NCBI GenBank assembly: GCA_016788205.1
Contig: JAEUTA010000024.1
Span: 1 to 39,918, forward strand
Length of the DNA stretch: 39,918 bases
Direction of reading: 5' to 3'
Origin: Flavobacteriales bacterium
GTDB lineage: Bacteria > Bacteroidota > Bacteroidia > Flavobacteriales_F > PHOS-HE28
The notes under the pieces were generated by a model, which was given only the letters and a program-made list of their open reading frames with translations, made no database searches and was not told where the DNA came from. Below, piece after piece: positions 23,365 to 31,888 of this stretch (its first letter is position 1; each line of letters begins with the position of its first letter). A program made the position numbers and the translations under genes.

Positions 23365-25527
23365 ATGCTACATCGGCGCCTCTCCGTACTTCTCCTTTTC
23401 ATTCCACTGCTGCTGAGCGCTCAAAAAGCCCTCACGCTGCGCGACGCCGTACTGAAAGCCGGGACCGACTTCGCACCGGAGCGTTTGCGCGGTCTTCAGT
23501 GGATAACGGACGCGCCCAATTACAGCTACGTTAAGGACGACAGGCTCATGCGGGGGGCCATCGGAAAAAGCGTGGACACGGCTGTCCTGGAATTAGCCGC
23601 GCTCAATGCCGCACTGCCCGACAGCAGTCAACTGAAGGTGCTCCCGCCCATGGAGTGGCTCTCCCCTTCTTCGGTGCGCTTCTTTCATAACGGCGCGTAC
23701 CACAGTTATGATATCGGTGCAAAGAGCACCAGGAGCTTCTCGTTGCCGGAGGGAGCAGCCAACGATGACGTGCATGCGGTCAACGGCAACACGGCCTTCA
23801 CCGTGGAGAACGACCTGTACATCCGTCGGGCGAGTGGCAATGTGATCCGTGTGACCGATGATGGTGCGGACGGCCTTGTGAACGGCCAGAGCGTGCACCG
23901 TCAAGAATACGGGATAACAAAAGGGACGTTCTGGTCCCACGACGGCGAGAAGCTTGCGTTCTACCGGATGGACGAGACCATGGTGACTCCGTATTACCTG
24001 GAGGATATCAGCACGAAACCGAGCACGTTCGATAAGATCCGCTATCCGATGGCGGGTGGGAAAAGTCACCATGTTACGGTAGGCGTTCATGACCTGTCGA
24101 CCGGCAAGACGATATTCCTGAGAACGGGGGAACCGCAGGACCAATACCTCACGAACATCTCTTGGAGCGCGGATGATCGTAACGTACAGGTAGTCCACCT
24201 GGACCGCAGGACCGAGAATTTGAAGCTCGTGCGTTACGACGCATCCACAGGAGCTCCGGTAGCTACGCTGCTCGAGGAGCATGACGGCAAGTATCTCGAG
24301 CCCCAGCACGCAGCCCACTTCCTCAAGAGCAAGCCCACACGATTCATCTGGCAAAGTCAGCGCGACGGTTGGAACCACCTCTATCTGTACGACATTGACA
24401 AGGGACTGGTGCGCCAGTTGACGAAGGGGGCCTGGGTGGTGAAGAACGTCGTTGGCTATGACCCCAAAGAGACGTTCGCCATCGTTGAAGGGACCGCGAC
24501 GATCGTTCCAGGCGCTCCCAGCGGAGCGACCGAGACGCACTTGTACAGGGTGGATCTCGCGAGCGGAAAGGTCACCCGTCTCAGCGACGAACCGGGAACG
24601 CATCGCGCGCAATTGAGCACCGATGGTTCCAGTCTCATCGACAGCTGGAGCAGCACCTCGGTAGCAAGCCGGGTCGTGCTCCGAGACACACGCTCGGGCC
24701 ACGTTCTCAAGGAACTATTGACGTCCAAAGACCCGCTCTCCGGCATCACCGTGGGTAGCATTGAATTGCTCACCATCCCGGGTGAGAACGGTGACTACCT
24801 CAACGCTCGTCTCATAAAGCCGAGCTTCTTCCAAGAGGACAAGAAGTATCCGGTATTGATCTATGTCTACAACGGGCCGCACGTTCAACTGGTGACCAAC
24901 TCGTTCCTCGGCGGCGCATCGTTGTGGATGTTGGAAGCAGCCGAGCGCGGCTATCTCGTTTGGACCGTTGATGGGCATGGCAGTGATCACCGTGGTCGTG
25001 ACTTCGAGCAGGCCATCCACCGTCGTTTGGGAGAGACGGAGGTACGAGACCAGATGCGTGGCGTGGACTTCCTGAAGGCAAGGCCCTTCGTTGATGGCAA
25101 TCGTTTGGCGGTGCACGGTTGGAGTTTCGGAGGCCATATGACAACGGCCCTGCTGACCCGACATCCGGGAATCTTCAAAGCCGGTGTGGCCGGTGGACCG
25201 GTGATGGATTGGAGCCTGTACGAAGTGATGTACACCGAGCGCTACATGGATACCCCTGCGGAGAATGCGGATGGCTATGCCACCACCACCCTACCCAACG
25301 GGGCTGACAAGTTGCAGGACGCGTTGTTGATCATCACCGGTGGGAAAGACGATACCGTACTTCCTGAGCACGCTTACTCCTTCTTGAAAGCTTGCGTGGA
25401 CAGGAATATCCCAGTGGACTTCTTCAACTATCCCGGGCATGGCCATAACGTACGCGGCAAGGATCGCCTGCATCTCATGGACAAAGTGCTTGAATACATC
25501 GACGAGCGTATTCAACCGCTCCGTTGA
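23365..25527 (+). CDS. S9 family prolyl oligopeptidase, dipeptidyl-peptidase IV-like
   Basis: A secreted serine peptidase of about 720 residues that removes X-Pro dipeptides. ATG 23365 gives a signal peptide (MLHRRLSVLLLFIPLLLSAQ); upstream in-frame codons would overlap the peroxidase gene and are less likely. An N-terminal beta-propeller (DPPIV_N) covers roughly residues 80-460, including the YRMDETMVTPYYLEDISTKPS segment. A C-terminal alpha/beta hydrolase domain carries the catalytic Ser in GWSFGGHMT, Asp in GGKDDTVLP and His in YPGHGHNVRGKD. Bacteroidota usually encode several such periplasmic peptidases for protein feeding. A GATCGGG hairpin follows the stop. Confidence 0.94.
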   Translation: MLHRRLSVLLLFIPLLLSAQKALTLRDAVLKAGTDFAPERLRGLQWITDAPNYSYVKDDRLMRGAIGKSVDTAVLELAALNAALPDSSQLKVLPPMEWLSPSSVRFFHNGAYHSYDIGAKSTRSFSLPEGAANDDVHAVNGNTAFTVENDLYIRRASGNVIRVTDDGADGLVNGQSVHRQEYGITKGTFWSHDGEKLAFYRMDETMVTPYYLEDISTKPSTFDKIRYPMAGGKSHHVTVGVHDLSTGKTIFLRTGEPQDQYLTNISWSADDRNVQVVHLDRRTENLKLVRYDASTGAPVATLLEEHDGKYLEPQHAAHFLKSKPTRFIWQSQRDGWNHLYLYDIDKGLVRQLTKGAWVVKNVVGYDPKETFAIVEGTATIVPGAPSGATETHLYRVDLASGKVTRLSDEPGTHRAQLSTDGSSLIDSWSSTSVASRVVLRDTRSGHVLKELLTSKDPLSGITVGSIELLTIPGENGDYLNARLIKPSFFQEDKKYPVLIYVYNGPHVQLVTNSFLGGASLWMLEAAERGYLVWTVDGHGSDHRGRDFEQAIHRRLGETEVRDQMRGVDFLKARPFVDGNRLAVHGWSFGGHMTTALLTRHPGIFKAGVAGGPVMDWSLYEVMYTERYMDTPAENADGYATTTLPNGADKLQDALLIITGGKDDTVLPEHAYSFLKACVDRNIPVDFFNYPGHGHNVRGKDRLHLMDKVLEYIDERIQPLR

Positions 25528-25541
25528 TCGGGAACCCGATC
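25526..25541 (+). terminator. Hairpin after the S9 peptidase gene (weak terminator candidate)
   Basis: GATCGGG at 25526-25532 and CCCGATC at 25535-25541 overlap the stop codon. No T tract follows (TTAGAGG), so it may only stabilise the mRNA 3' end. Confidence 0.35.
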
Positions 25542-25609
25542 TTAGAGGATAGTTGATCCCGTCGATGAGCCGGTGAGGCATTAGCTTGCACCACATCAAT
25601 TGAACCGAA

Positions 25610-26233
25610 ATGAGGACCCTCGTTACGCTGCTTATCGCCTCGCCACTCGCACTACTTGGCCAGACCATCCATCCCGTTCAGGTCGGGGGAAGCACCCTGG
25701 GGCCTACGCTGCCGTATTACGCGCCGAGCACGTTGACCATACCTGTCGGGGACATCGTACGCTGGACGAACGTGAGCGGCACCCACAACGTGGATGGCGG
25801 CGATTTCTTCTTCCCCGACAACCCAGCGCCATTCGAATATCATCCGGAGCAGGGCGACAACGATTGGTCCTTTCAATTCACCTTCACCATCCCGGGCACC
25901 TATCACTACCAATGTGATACCGAGGGGCACTCGGCCACCCAAACGGGCGTTATCGTTGTGGAAGGGGAGAATAGTGTGGGCGATCCCCCTAGCGAGCATG
26001 TATTGTCGCTCTTCCCGTCACCAGCCACGGATCATGTCACGGTCGATATCGGTCCACGGAGCATCACGAGCGTGGACATCATCGGGGTGGACGGCCGGGT
26101 GATCACAGCACCTTCCGTTCCAATGGGCCGATCGATCCAGATCTCGACCGCTGACCTGGTCCCGGGCAACTACGTTCTGCGCCTTACCGAGAAAGGCAAG
26201 GGCGCAAGCACACTTCGTTTCACGAAGAAGTGA
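25610..26233 (+). CDS. Secreted cupredoxin (plastocyanin-like) with T9SS type A sorting domain
   Basis: A 207-residue protein: signal peptide MRTLVTLLIASPLALLGQ, a blue-copper-like domain (about 20-118) and a T9SS C-terminal domain (about 130-207; LSLFPSPATDHVTVDIGP... LVPGNYVLRLTEKGKGASTLRFTKK). Copper-site candidates are H59 (SGTHNVDGG), C102 and H107 (YHYQCDTEGHSATQTG). Where many plastocyanin-like proteins have an axial Met before the last strand, this one has Q111, so the ligand set may be stellacyanin-like or altered. The sorting domain predicts export across the outer membrane and surface attachment or release. It may carry electrons for the cytochromes encoded around it, which is inference only. 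The stop is directly adjacent to that of the convergent M28 gene. Confidence 0.88.
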   Translation: MRTLVTLLIASPLALLGQTIHPVQVGGSTLGPTLPYYAPSTLTIPVGDIVRWTNVSGTHNVDGGDFFFPDNPAPFEYHPEQGDNDWSFQFTFTIPGTYHYQCDTEGHSATQTGVIVVEGENSVGDPPSEHVLSLFPSPATDHVTVDIGPRSITSVDIIGVDGRVITAPSVPMGRSIQISTADLVPGNYVLRLTEKGKGASTLRFTKK

Positions 26234-27445
26234 TCAGCGAACGGAGATCACGCGCGTGGACGCCGTCCAATTCGAGGCATCGCTGACCGTTACGGTATAA
26301 GCACCACCCGGTAGTTCGGCCAGAGGTAGCTGCACTTGCTGGAGGCCGTTGTTGAAGGTTCCGCCCAGCACTGCCACTACTTGACCGAGAGCATTGCTCA
26401 TCGAGACACGCATCGTCCCGGAATGAGCACCGTGGATCAATAATGTTGCCTCGGCTTGCGACGGGTTGGGGAAGATCGACAAATCACGCCCCTTATCCTG
26501 TGCTGCGTCCGGCACCGCTGCAGTAGGGTCGAACGGTACGGCCAACGTGGCGATGCTTCCGATGGAGAGCTGTGCCAGCTTTTGGAAGTACGGTATATCG
26601 AAATGCTCCGTAAGGTCGTTGGGAGTATGGTAATAGGGGTTGGCGTCCCCCGTGAACTCCTCGATGATGAGCACTGCGCCATAACCACTGCTCCAGAAGG
26701 AAGCGTGGTCGCTGTATACCGCGCCGGGAGTGGTCAAGAGCAGGTCTATGTCGATCTCGTAACGATCCAGCACCGCGAACACCGTATCCGCGATAGCCGA
26801 GCTATTGGCAGCTGTTGGACGTGCGTGCACCCTGGCCTTCGTATCCCCGTTGCCATCGTACGCGATCGCGTCCATGTTGACCACGCCTTTGATCACCGCA
26901 TCGTCACCAGCCGCATGTGAAGCATAATAGATGCTGCCCACCTTGCCCTGCTCTTCTTCATCCCAAAAGGCGAGCACAACGGTATACTCGAACGGGATGT
27001 CTCGCAGGATACGCGCGGCTTCCAACAAAGCTCCGCATCCACTTCCATCATCATCGGCGGCTGGCGCCAGGAAAGGGCTGCTCACGAACGTGTCGTAATG
27101 CGCGCACAGGATCACCACCTCTTCCGGGTGAACATAGCCGAGTTTGGTGGCCAGCACATTCCGGCCGGTGGCACTGAACTCCTGTGCACTAACGTCATAT
27201 CCCCAGCCCGTAAGTTTCTGCTCCAGATAGGTCTGTGCAAGAGAATTCCCGGGATCCAACTTGTGTCGTGTCTCGATCGTGATCTCACCGGAACCCAGGT
27301 CTACAGGCATCTCTCCCGCGATCTCGCGCACGTACAGCATCATGGAGTCGATGTCCACGGCGTCAACGATGGCCGCGACAACGGGATCCTGTGCACGGAC
27401 CGAGAACGTGAGCGACAGAGCGGTAAGCGTTAATAGCTTCTTCAT
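26234..27445 (-). CDS. Secreted M28 family zinc metallopeptidase with T9SS sorting domain
   Basis: An aminopeptidase-like protein of 403 residues from ATG 27445, chosen for the signal peptide MKKLLTLTALSLTFSVRAQ; the longer frame overlaps the cytochrome gene. The two-zinc site is complete: H116 (CAHYDT), the bridging Asp in PAADDDGSG (131-133), the catalytic Glu in FWDEEEQG (163-165), D192 (NMDAIAYD) and H247 (YSDHASF). A T9SS type A domain occupies about 330-403 (LSIFPNPSQAEATLLIHG... ELPGGAYTVTVSD). It begins 31 bases after the pentahaem cytochrome gene on the same strand, so the two may share a transcript. Its role is probably extracellular peptide hydrolysis. Confidence 0.92.
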   Translation of the reverse strand: MKKLLTLTALSLTFSVRAQDPVVAAIVDAVDIDSMMLYVREIAGEMPVDLGSGEITIETRHKLDPGNSLAQTYLEQKLTGWGYDVSAQEFSATGRNVLATKLGYVHPEEVVILCAHYDTFVSSPFLAPAADDDGSGCGALLEAARILRDIPFEYTVVLAFWDEEEQGKVGSIYYASHAAGDDAVIKGVVNMDAIAYDGNGDTKARVHARPTAANSSAIADTVFAVLDRYEIDIDLLLTTPGAVYSDHASFWSSGYGAVLIIEEFTGDANPYYHTPNDLTEHFDIPYFQKLAQLSIGSIATLAVPFDPTAAVPDAAQDKGRDLSIFPNPSQAEATLLIHGAHSGTMRVSMSNALGQVVAVLGGTFNNGLQQVQLPLAELPGGAYTVTVSDASNWTASTRVISVR

Positions 27446-27476
27446 GGGATGTGAATGCGGGAATGAAGCGTAACGC

Positions 27477-29468
27477 TCAGAAGGAAACCACTCTTTCAAC
27501 GAAGCGTTGATCACCCGTTCGCACCACGACCACATAAGTGCCGGCACCAGCGGGGAGTCTCAGCTGCCACGATCGCGCCGATGACGGGATACGTTCCGCT
27601 ACAAGTGATCCACGCGCATCGAAGACCTGGACCGAGGTGATACGGTCATCGAGACCGTCGATGCGAAGCAGCCCATCGCGAACGGGATTGGGGAATACAC
27701 GAACGCCAAGTTCCTCGAGATCGTCCACGCCCGTAGAGATATCCACCACCTCGTTGCTCCTGATAAGAACGGGTGAGCCATCTTCAGCAGCGTACATAGC
27801 GCGGAAGCTCTCGATCTCCGGCGTGTTCACAGCGAACATCTCTTCCATCCAGCGCGGGGGAGCGCTCTGGTACCACACGTTGCTGCGGATGGTGAGGGAA
27901 CCCGCATACCCGTTCAATGCCACACGATAATGAATGGCATCCGTCCCGCTACCCTCGTTCCCGCCAGCGTAGTGGTTGAAGTCCGTATCACCTGCTGGAA
28001 CACCAACTACCAGCATGGTATCGATGCTGGGGTGGCTTGTCGTGAATCCAAGTGGGGCAAGACGGTTGTCTTTCAATGACTCCTTGGCGCGCTCGAGCAC
28101 GGTGGTCTTGTTGCCGTTCACATCGGCCATCACCATCTCATAGATCTGGGCCTGGGCTTCATTCCTGATCACATCATGGTGCGGCTCCCACTGTTCGTCA
28201 TGTCCCATCACTTCGTAAGCATCGTCCCATCCCCCGCTTCTGAAAAGCGTATCACCCTGGGCATTCTCCACCACGAGCTCAACGAAGGCTCGACGCGCCG
28301 GGTAGCCGCTCGGGAACTTATGTCCGGCGAGATTGGTGAGCTTCACATCGATGAAGGCGGTATCCGATGTACGGCTTGCGACATTGGTCTCAAGGAGTAG
28401 CGTACGGTTCTGCAACATCCGTGTGGTGCGGGCGATGGTACTGTCGAACTGCACGGAGTTCGCGGTGAGTAACAGGGCCGCATTATTGTTCTTCAAGAGA
28501 TTAAGCATGAACGTGTTCCCCCCGACGAGCTCGTGCTTGCCATAGGGTGAGCGACGGTATTCATCAGCAGCCAGGAAGTCATACAGGGCAGAAATGACCA
28601 TGGGGTCCTCGATCCGTGGCATATGACATCCCTGGCAGGTAACGCCACCCTCTGGATCCACCTCCGGATTGAACACCGAGTTCAACCATTCGTGATAAGT
28701 GGCCTGCTCCACGAAGTGGTCACCGGTAGGTTCGCCATCCAGATCAGCGGTCTCCGTGACCAGCGTATGGCAGCCCGCACACAGCCCAGCATCATTGATA
28801 TGTGCTCCATAATGGGGCGCGAAACCAACGAACGATTCCATCGGCGCACCGAAAAGATTCGCAGCATTGTAGGGACCGTAGATGACATTGGTCGTGTCGA
28901 AGATCAAATGGCCGGAGAAGTGTTGCCCGATGCTGTCCGCACTTTGCATGTGACAGGCCAGGCACGACACGCCGTCCATGGCAAGCGGATCCTGCACCAT
29001 TTCGGACATCGAGTAGTGGCCTTCCCCGCTCAGGAACTTGTCGTATCGGCCAATGGGCGCATGGCACGAGGTGCACTTGTCCTCCAGCGCGCTTTGGTGC
29101 GCAGGGTTCACCGCCACTTCATGGCTCACTTTGGCCCGCCAGAAGGGATCCTTCGCAGAGTTTCCCATCATCGTCGAACGCCACATGTCCACCGGATTCA
29201 CATCAACGCCGTCCGCTGTGTGGTTGGCAAGAACGGGGGGTACATCATCCAGCCCATGGCATCCTTGACAGCGACCACTGCCTGTGAAGTACTCGTTGTC
29301 TTCAATGGGAAGGTCCAACCCACCGCGGTACATCTCCAGCTCCTTCTCACTGTGGTAGGCGTGCGCTTTTGGAAGGCGGTCCCCGGTCCAAGCCACGAAA
29401 AGAACCACGGTCCCGGCTAGTCCGGCGATAATGAGGGAACGGCTGATAAGCGTATGATCCGAAGCCAT
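27477..29468 (-). CDS. Pentahaem c-type cytochrome with T9SS sorting domain
   Basis: A 663-residue exported protein. The N-terminal hydrophobic segment LIISRSL/AGLAGTVVLFVAWTG acts as signal or anchor. Five CXXCH haem motifs are visible: CQGCH, CTSCH, CLACH, CAGCH and CQGCH, all in the first half. This multihaem part resembles cytochrome c554/NrfA-like oxidoreductases with MxxxTxxxxxxDPFWRAKVSHE-type spacing. The second half is beta-rich (LTNLAGHKFPSGYPARRAFVELVVENAQGDTLF), then a T9SS type A domain (VRVFPNPVRDGLLRIDG... GTYVVVVRTGDQRFVERVVSF). The sorting domain suggests surface display, where it could move electrons outside the cell or reduce an extracellular acceptor. The substrate is unknown. 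The M28 peptidase gene lies immediately downstream. Confidence 0.9.
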   Translation of the reverse strand: MASDHTLISRSLIIAGLAGTVVLFVAWTGDRLPKAHAYHSEKELEMYRGGLDLPIEDNEYFTGSGRCQGCHGLDDVPPVLANHTADGVDVNPVDMWRSTMMGNSAKDPFWRAKVSHEVAVNPAHQSALEDKCTSCHAPIGRYDKFLSGEGHYSMSEMVQDPLAMDGVSCLACHMQSADSIGQHFSGHLIFDTTNVIYGPYNAANLFGAPMESFVGFAPHYGAHINDAGLCAGCHTLVTETADLDGEPTGDHFVEQATYHEWLNSVFNPEVDPEGGVTCQGCHMPRIEDPMVISALYDFLAADEYRRSPYGKHELVGGNTFMLNLLKNNNAALLLTANSVQFDSTIARTTRMLQNRTLLLETNVASRTSDTAFIDVKLTNLAGHKFPSGYPARRAFVELVVENAQGDTLFRSGGWDDAYEVMGHDEQWEPHHDVIRNEAQAQIYEMVMADVNGNKTTVLERAKESLKDNRLAPLGFTTSHPSIDTMLVVGVPAGDTDFNHYAGGNEGSGTDAIHYRVALNGYAGSLTIRSNVWYQSAPPRWMEEMFAVNTPEIESFRAMYAAEDGSPVLIRSNEVVDISTGVDDLEELGVRVFPNPVRDGLLRIDGLDDRITSVQVFDARGSLVAERIPSSARSWQLRLPAGAGTYVVVVRTGDQRFVERVVSF

Positions 29469-29487
29469 GAATGAACGGGTAAGGCGA

Positions 29488-29495
29488 GAAATTTA
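29488..29495 (-). promoter_or_regulatory. Candidate -7 box of the pentahaem cytochrome gene
   Basis: Reads TAAATTTC on the minus strand, one mismatch from TANNTTTG, 19 bases before the ATG. A TTCG about 18 bases further upstream is a poor -33. Tentative. Confidence 0.3.
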
Positions 29496-29565
29496 CGAAA
29501 GGGTGACACGAATGGGGCAGACGAAGGTCGATCCGCTCTTGGAACGCTTCAACAAGAGGTCTGGT

Positions 29566-31272
29566 TCACAGCGCGTCCAACTCCGCGTTCACGAAGGTGA
29601 TCAGCTCACGCACGTATGCGCTTGACAGGTCAAAGCGAATACCCGCAGCTGCATAGATCTCCGGCAGAGGCTTGGTGTAGCCCAGTGCAAGTGCCGCTTT
29701 GTAGCGCTTCACGGCTTCCTGTTGATCGCGTTTATAGTTGCGCCAGACCCCGATCGCCCCAAGCTGGGCGATGGCGTATTCAATGTAGTAGAACGGCACC
29801 TCGAACAGGTGAAGCTGCTTCTGCCAAAGCTGGCTACGGTCACGGTCCAAGCCGGTCCAGTCCACTTCCGTCCCGGAGAAGCGTTCATGAACCGCCACCC
29901 ACTGCGCCGACCGTTCAGCGATGGACCACTCCGGATGGGTGTACAGCGCATGTTGGAAGGCATCGATCGTAGCCACCCACGGAAGGATTGTCAACACACG
30001 CTCCAACTGGTCGCGTTTGGCCCTACGCAGGTCTTCCGGATCCGGGTAGATCAGGTGCCAATGGTCCATGGTGAGCAGTTCCATGCTCATGCTCGCGAGT
30101 TCGGCCACCTCACTGGGAAAGCTCTTGAAGCCAGTGAGCGCCAAGGGATGCGTGAGGAACGAGTGGATCGCATGGCCACCCTCGTGCACCATGGTGATCA
30201 CGTCGTCCGTGGTGCCCACGGCATTCATGAAGATGAACGGTGAACCCGATTCGTAAAGCGGATAGTTATAACCACCGGGTGCTTTGCCCTCACGCGAAGC
30301 AAGGTCGAGTCGACCGAGCTGCTGCATTGTAGCGATGCACTCCGCGAACCAGGGATCAAGCTTGTCGAAGACCTTCTTGGTCAGGTCCACCAACTGATCC
30401 GAGTCCTTGAAGGGGCGCAGTGGTGGCTTGCCTGAGGGATCGACGGCCAAGTCCCACGGGCGCAACGCTTCGACCGCGAGACTCGCTTTGCGTTCGCGGT
30501 ACAAACGATCCACGACCGGCACCACATCGCGCTCCACACTTTCGTGGAAAGCCGCTGCATCAGCAGGTGTATGATCGAAGCGACCCAGCGCGCTATACAT
30601 GTAGTCACGGAAATCAGCGAAGCCTGCGTTGCGAGCGATCACTTGACGCTTGGCCACCATCCCTTGGAAAAGCTCGTCCAGCTTGTCGCGATCCTGTCCA
30701 CGGCGGTCATTGATCAAGCGATGAACCGCTTCCCGTTCGCTGCGGTCCGGACTTTCAAGGATCGCACTCGCTTTCGGCAGCGTGATCTCCTCGCCTTTCC
30801 AAGTCACCTTCATCGCGCCGATGATGCCGCTGTACTCCTGGGCCATCGTGCGCAGTTCGGCCTGGATACCCACGTTCGCTTCGCGGTAGATCCTCAATTG
30901 CTCGTGGATCCCGCGCAACAAGACGGGATACCCTTCGCCATTCAGTTCGCTCACTTGCGGAAGGCTCATCAGCCTACGTTGCAGCTTGTCCGTCCACTGC
31001 TCCACGTTGGGGAGCACATCGCTCACAAAGCTCTGGTAGCTCGCACCCATTTCGGCATCACGCGTATCCAAGGTCATCCGGATGTACCGCCATGCGCCTT
31101 CTTCGCTCACCACGGCTTCCACTTCGCTCAGGTCATGTAGCCAGTGTTCAAGCGCAGCCGAGTCTCCGATGTCGCGGCTTTCGAGTTCTTCGAAATAGGG
31201 TGCGATATCCGCCCAAACCGCGATGGAAAGATCAGCAGGCAGATAGGTGCGCTGCTTGGTCGTGGTCACCAT
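29566..31272 (-). CDS. M3 family oligoendopeptidase (PepF-like)
   Basis: A cytoplasmic zinc oligopeptidase of 568 residues. The HExxH motif is HEGGH at 363-367 (TMVHEGGHAIHSFLTH), with the third zinc ligand Glu in FPSEVAELASMSMELL near 388-391. The mainly helical N-terminal half (EYSGIIGAMKVTWKGEEITLPKASAIL) fits the PepF/M3B group. VPFYYIEYAIAQLGAIGVW near 505-523 is the substrate-channel Tyr segment typical of M3. The start is ATG 31272, 3 bases after the DUF5606 stop, so it is probably the last gene of the dnaB-led run. It lacks a signal peptide and likely recycles peptides internally. Confidence 0.93.
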   Translation of the reverse strand: MVTTTKQRTYLPADLSIAVWADIAPYFEELESRDIGDSAALEHWLHDLSEVEAVVSEEGAWRYIRMTLDTRDAEMGASYQSFVSDVLPNVEQWTDKLQRRLMSLPQVSELNGEGYPVLLRGIHEQLRIYREANVGIQAELRTMAQEYSGIIGAMKVTWKGEEITLPKASAILESPDRSEREAVHRLINDRRGQDRDKLDELFQGMVAKRQVIARNAGFADFRDYMYSALGRFDHTPADAAAFHESVERDVVPVVDRLYRERKASLAVEALRPWDLAVDPSGKPPLRPFKDSDQLVDLTKKVFDKLDPWFAECIATMQQLGRLDLASREGKAPGGYNYPLYESGSPFIFMNAVGTTDDVITMVHEGGHAIHSFLTHPLALTGFKSFPSEVAELASMSMELLTMDHWHLIYPDPEDLRRAKRDQLERVLTILPWVATIDAFQHALYTHPEWSIAERSAQWVAVHERFSGTEVDWTGLDRDRSQLWQKQLHLFEVPFYYIEYAIAQLGAIGVWRNYKRDQQEAVKRYKAALALGYTKPLPEIYAAAGIRFDLSSAYVRELITFVNAELDAL

Positions 31273-31275
31273 GCA

Positions 31276-31842
31276 TCAAGCTCCACGCTGAGCGCTCTTG
31301 CGCATCGTGGTGGCCTTCGCCTTGGAAGGAGCGGCGGCTTTCGGTGCGGCAGCCTTTTTCGGGGCATCTCCTTTCGCCTTCTTATCGCCTTCCTTCGGTG
31401 CCTTGGCTTTCGCGGTCTTGTCAGCGGCTTTCTCCTCCTTCCTCTCCTCTTCCTTCTTCTCGAATTCGCCAGCCTTCAGCAGTTGCTGGTACCAACCGAA
31501 GAGCTTGCGCACGTCGCTGGCATAGATGCGTTCGCGGTCGTGCTCGGGCAATGCTTCACCCAACTTGGCGAAGAGCTTGTCATCACTTTCCTTGGGATCG
31601 ATGCTCTCCTTTCCCTTCTCCAGTTTGAAGATGTTCTCCAATACCTGCTTCAACGGCACATCATCGCCCGTGGTGAACATGCTGATCTCTTCCAGTGAAC
31701 TCACCTTGGAGCTACTGGGCACAGGAATGCGCTTACCATCAAGGAGCGATTCGGCGATGACACCCTGGCCCGGACGGCCTTGAGCGATGACACGGAACAG
31801 ACCGGGCTTGCCGGCAATGGAAATGATCTTGCTGAGGTCCAT
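31276..31842 (-). CDS. DUF5606 domain protein with Lys/Ala-rich tail
   Basis: A 188-residue protein. The N-terminal part MDLSKIISIAGKPGLFRVIAQGRPGQGVIAESLLDGKRIPV followed by SSLEEISMFTTGDDVPLKQVLENIF is characteristic of DUF5606, which I know only from Bacteroidota. Start ATG 31842 is chosen because MDLSKIISIAGKPGL is the family N-terminus. Function is unknown. From about residue 128 the protein becomes a highly charged tail of about 60 residues rich in Lys, Ala and Pro (KKEEERKEEKAADKTAKAK...), which is probably disordered and could bind nucleic acid or ribosomes. It lies 46 bases after the preceding gene and 3 bases before the M3 peptidase. Confidence 0.88.
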   Translation of the reverse strand: MDLSKIISIAGKPGLFRVIAQGRPGQGVIAESLLDGKRIPVPSSSKVSSLEEISMFTTGDDVPLKQVLENIFKLEKGKESIDPKESDDKLFAKLGEALPEHDRERIYASDVRKLFGWYQQLLKAGEFEKKEEERKEEKAADKTAKAKAPKEGDKKAKGDAPKKAAAPKAAAPSKAKATTMRKSAQRGA

Positions 31843-31888
31843 ACGGGGAACTTGTTGCGTCAAAGCTAGTGATCGGTCGGGCCGAAGC

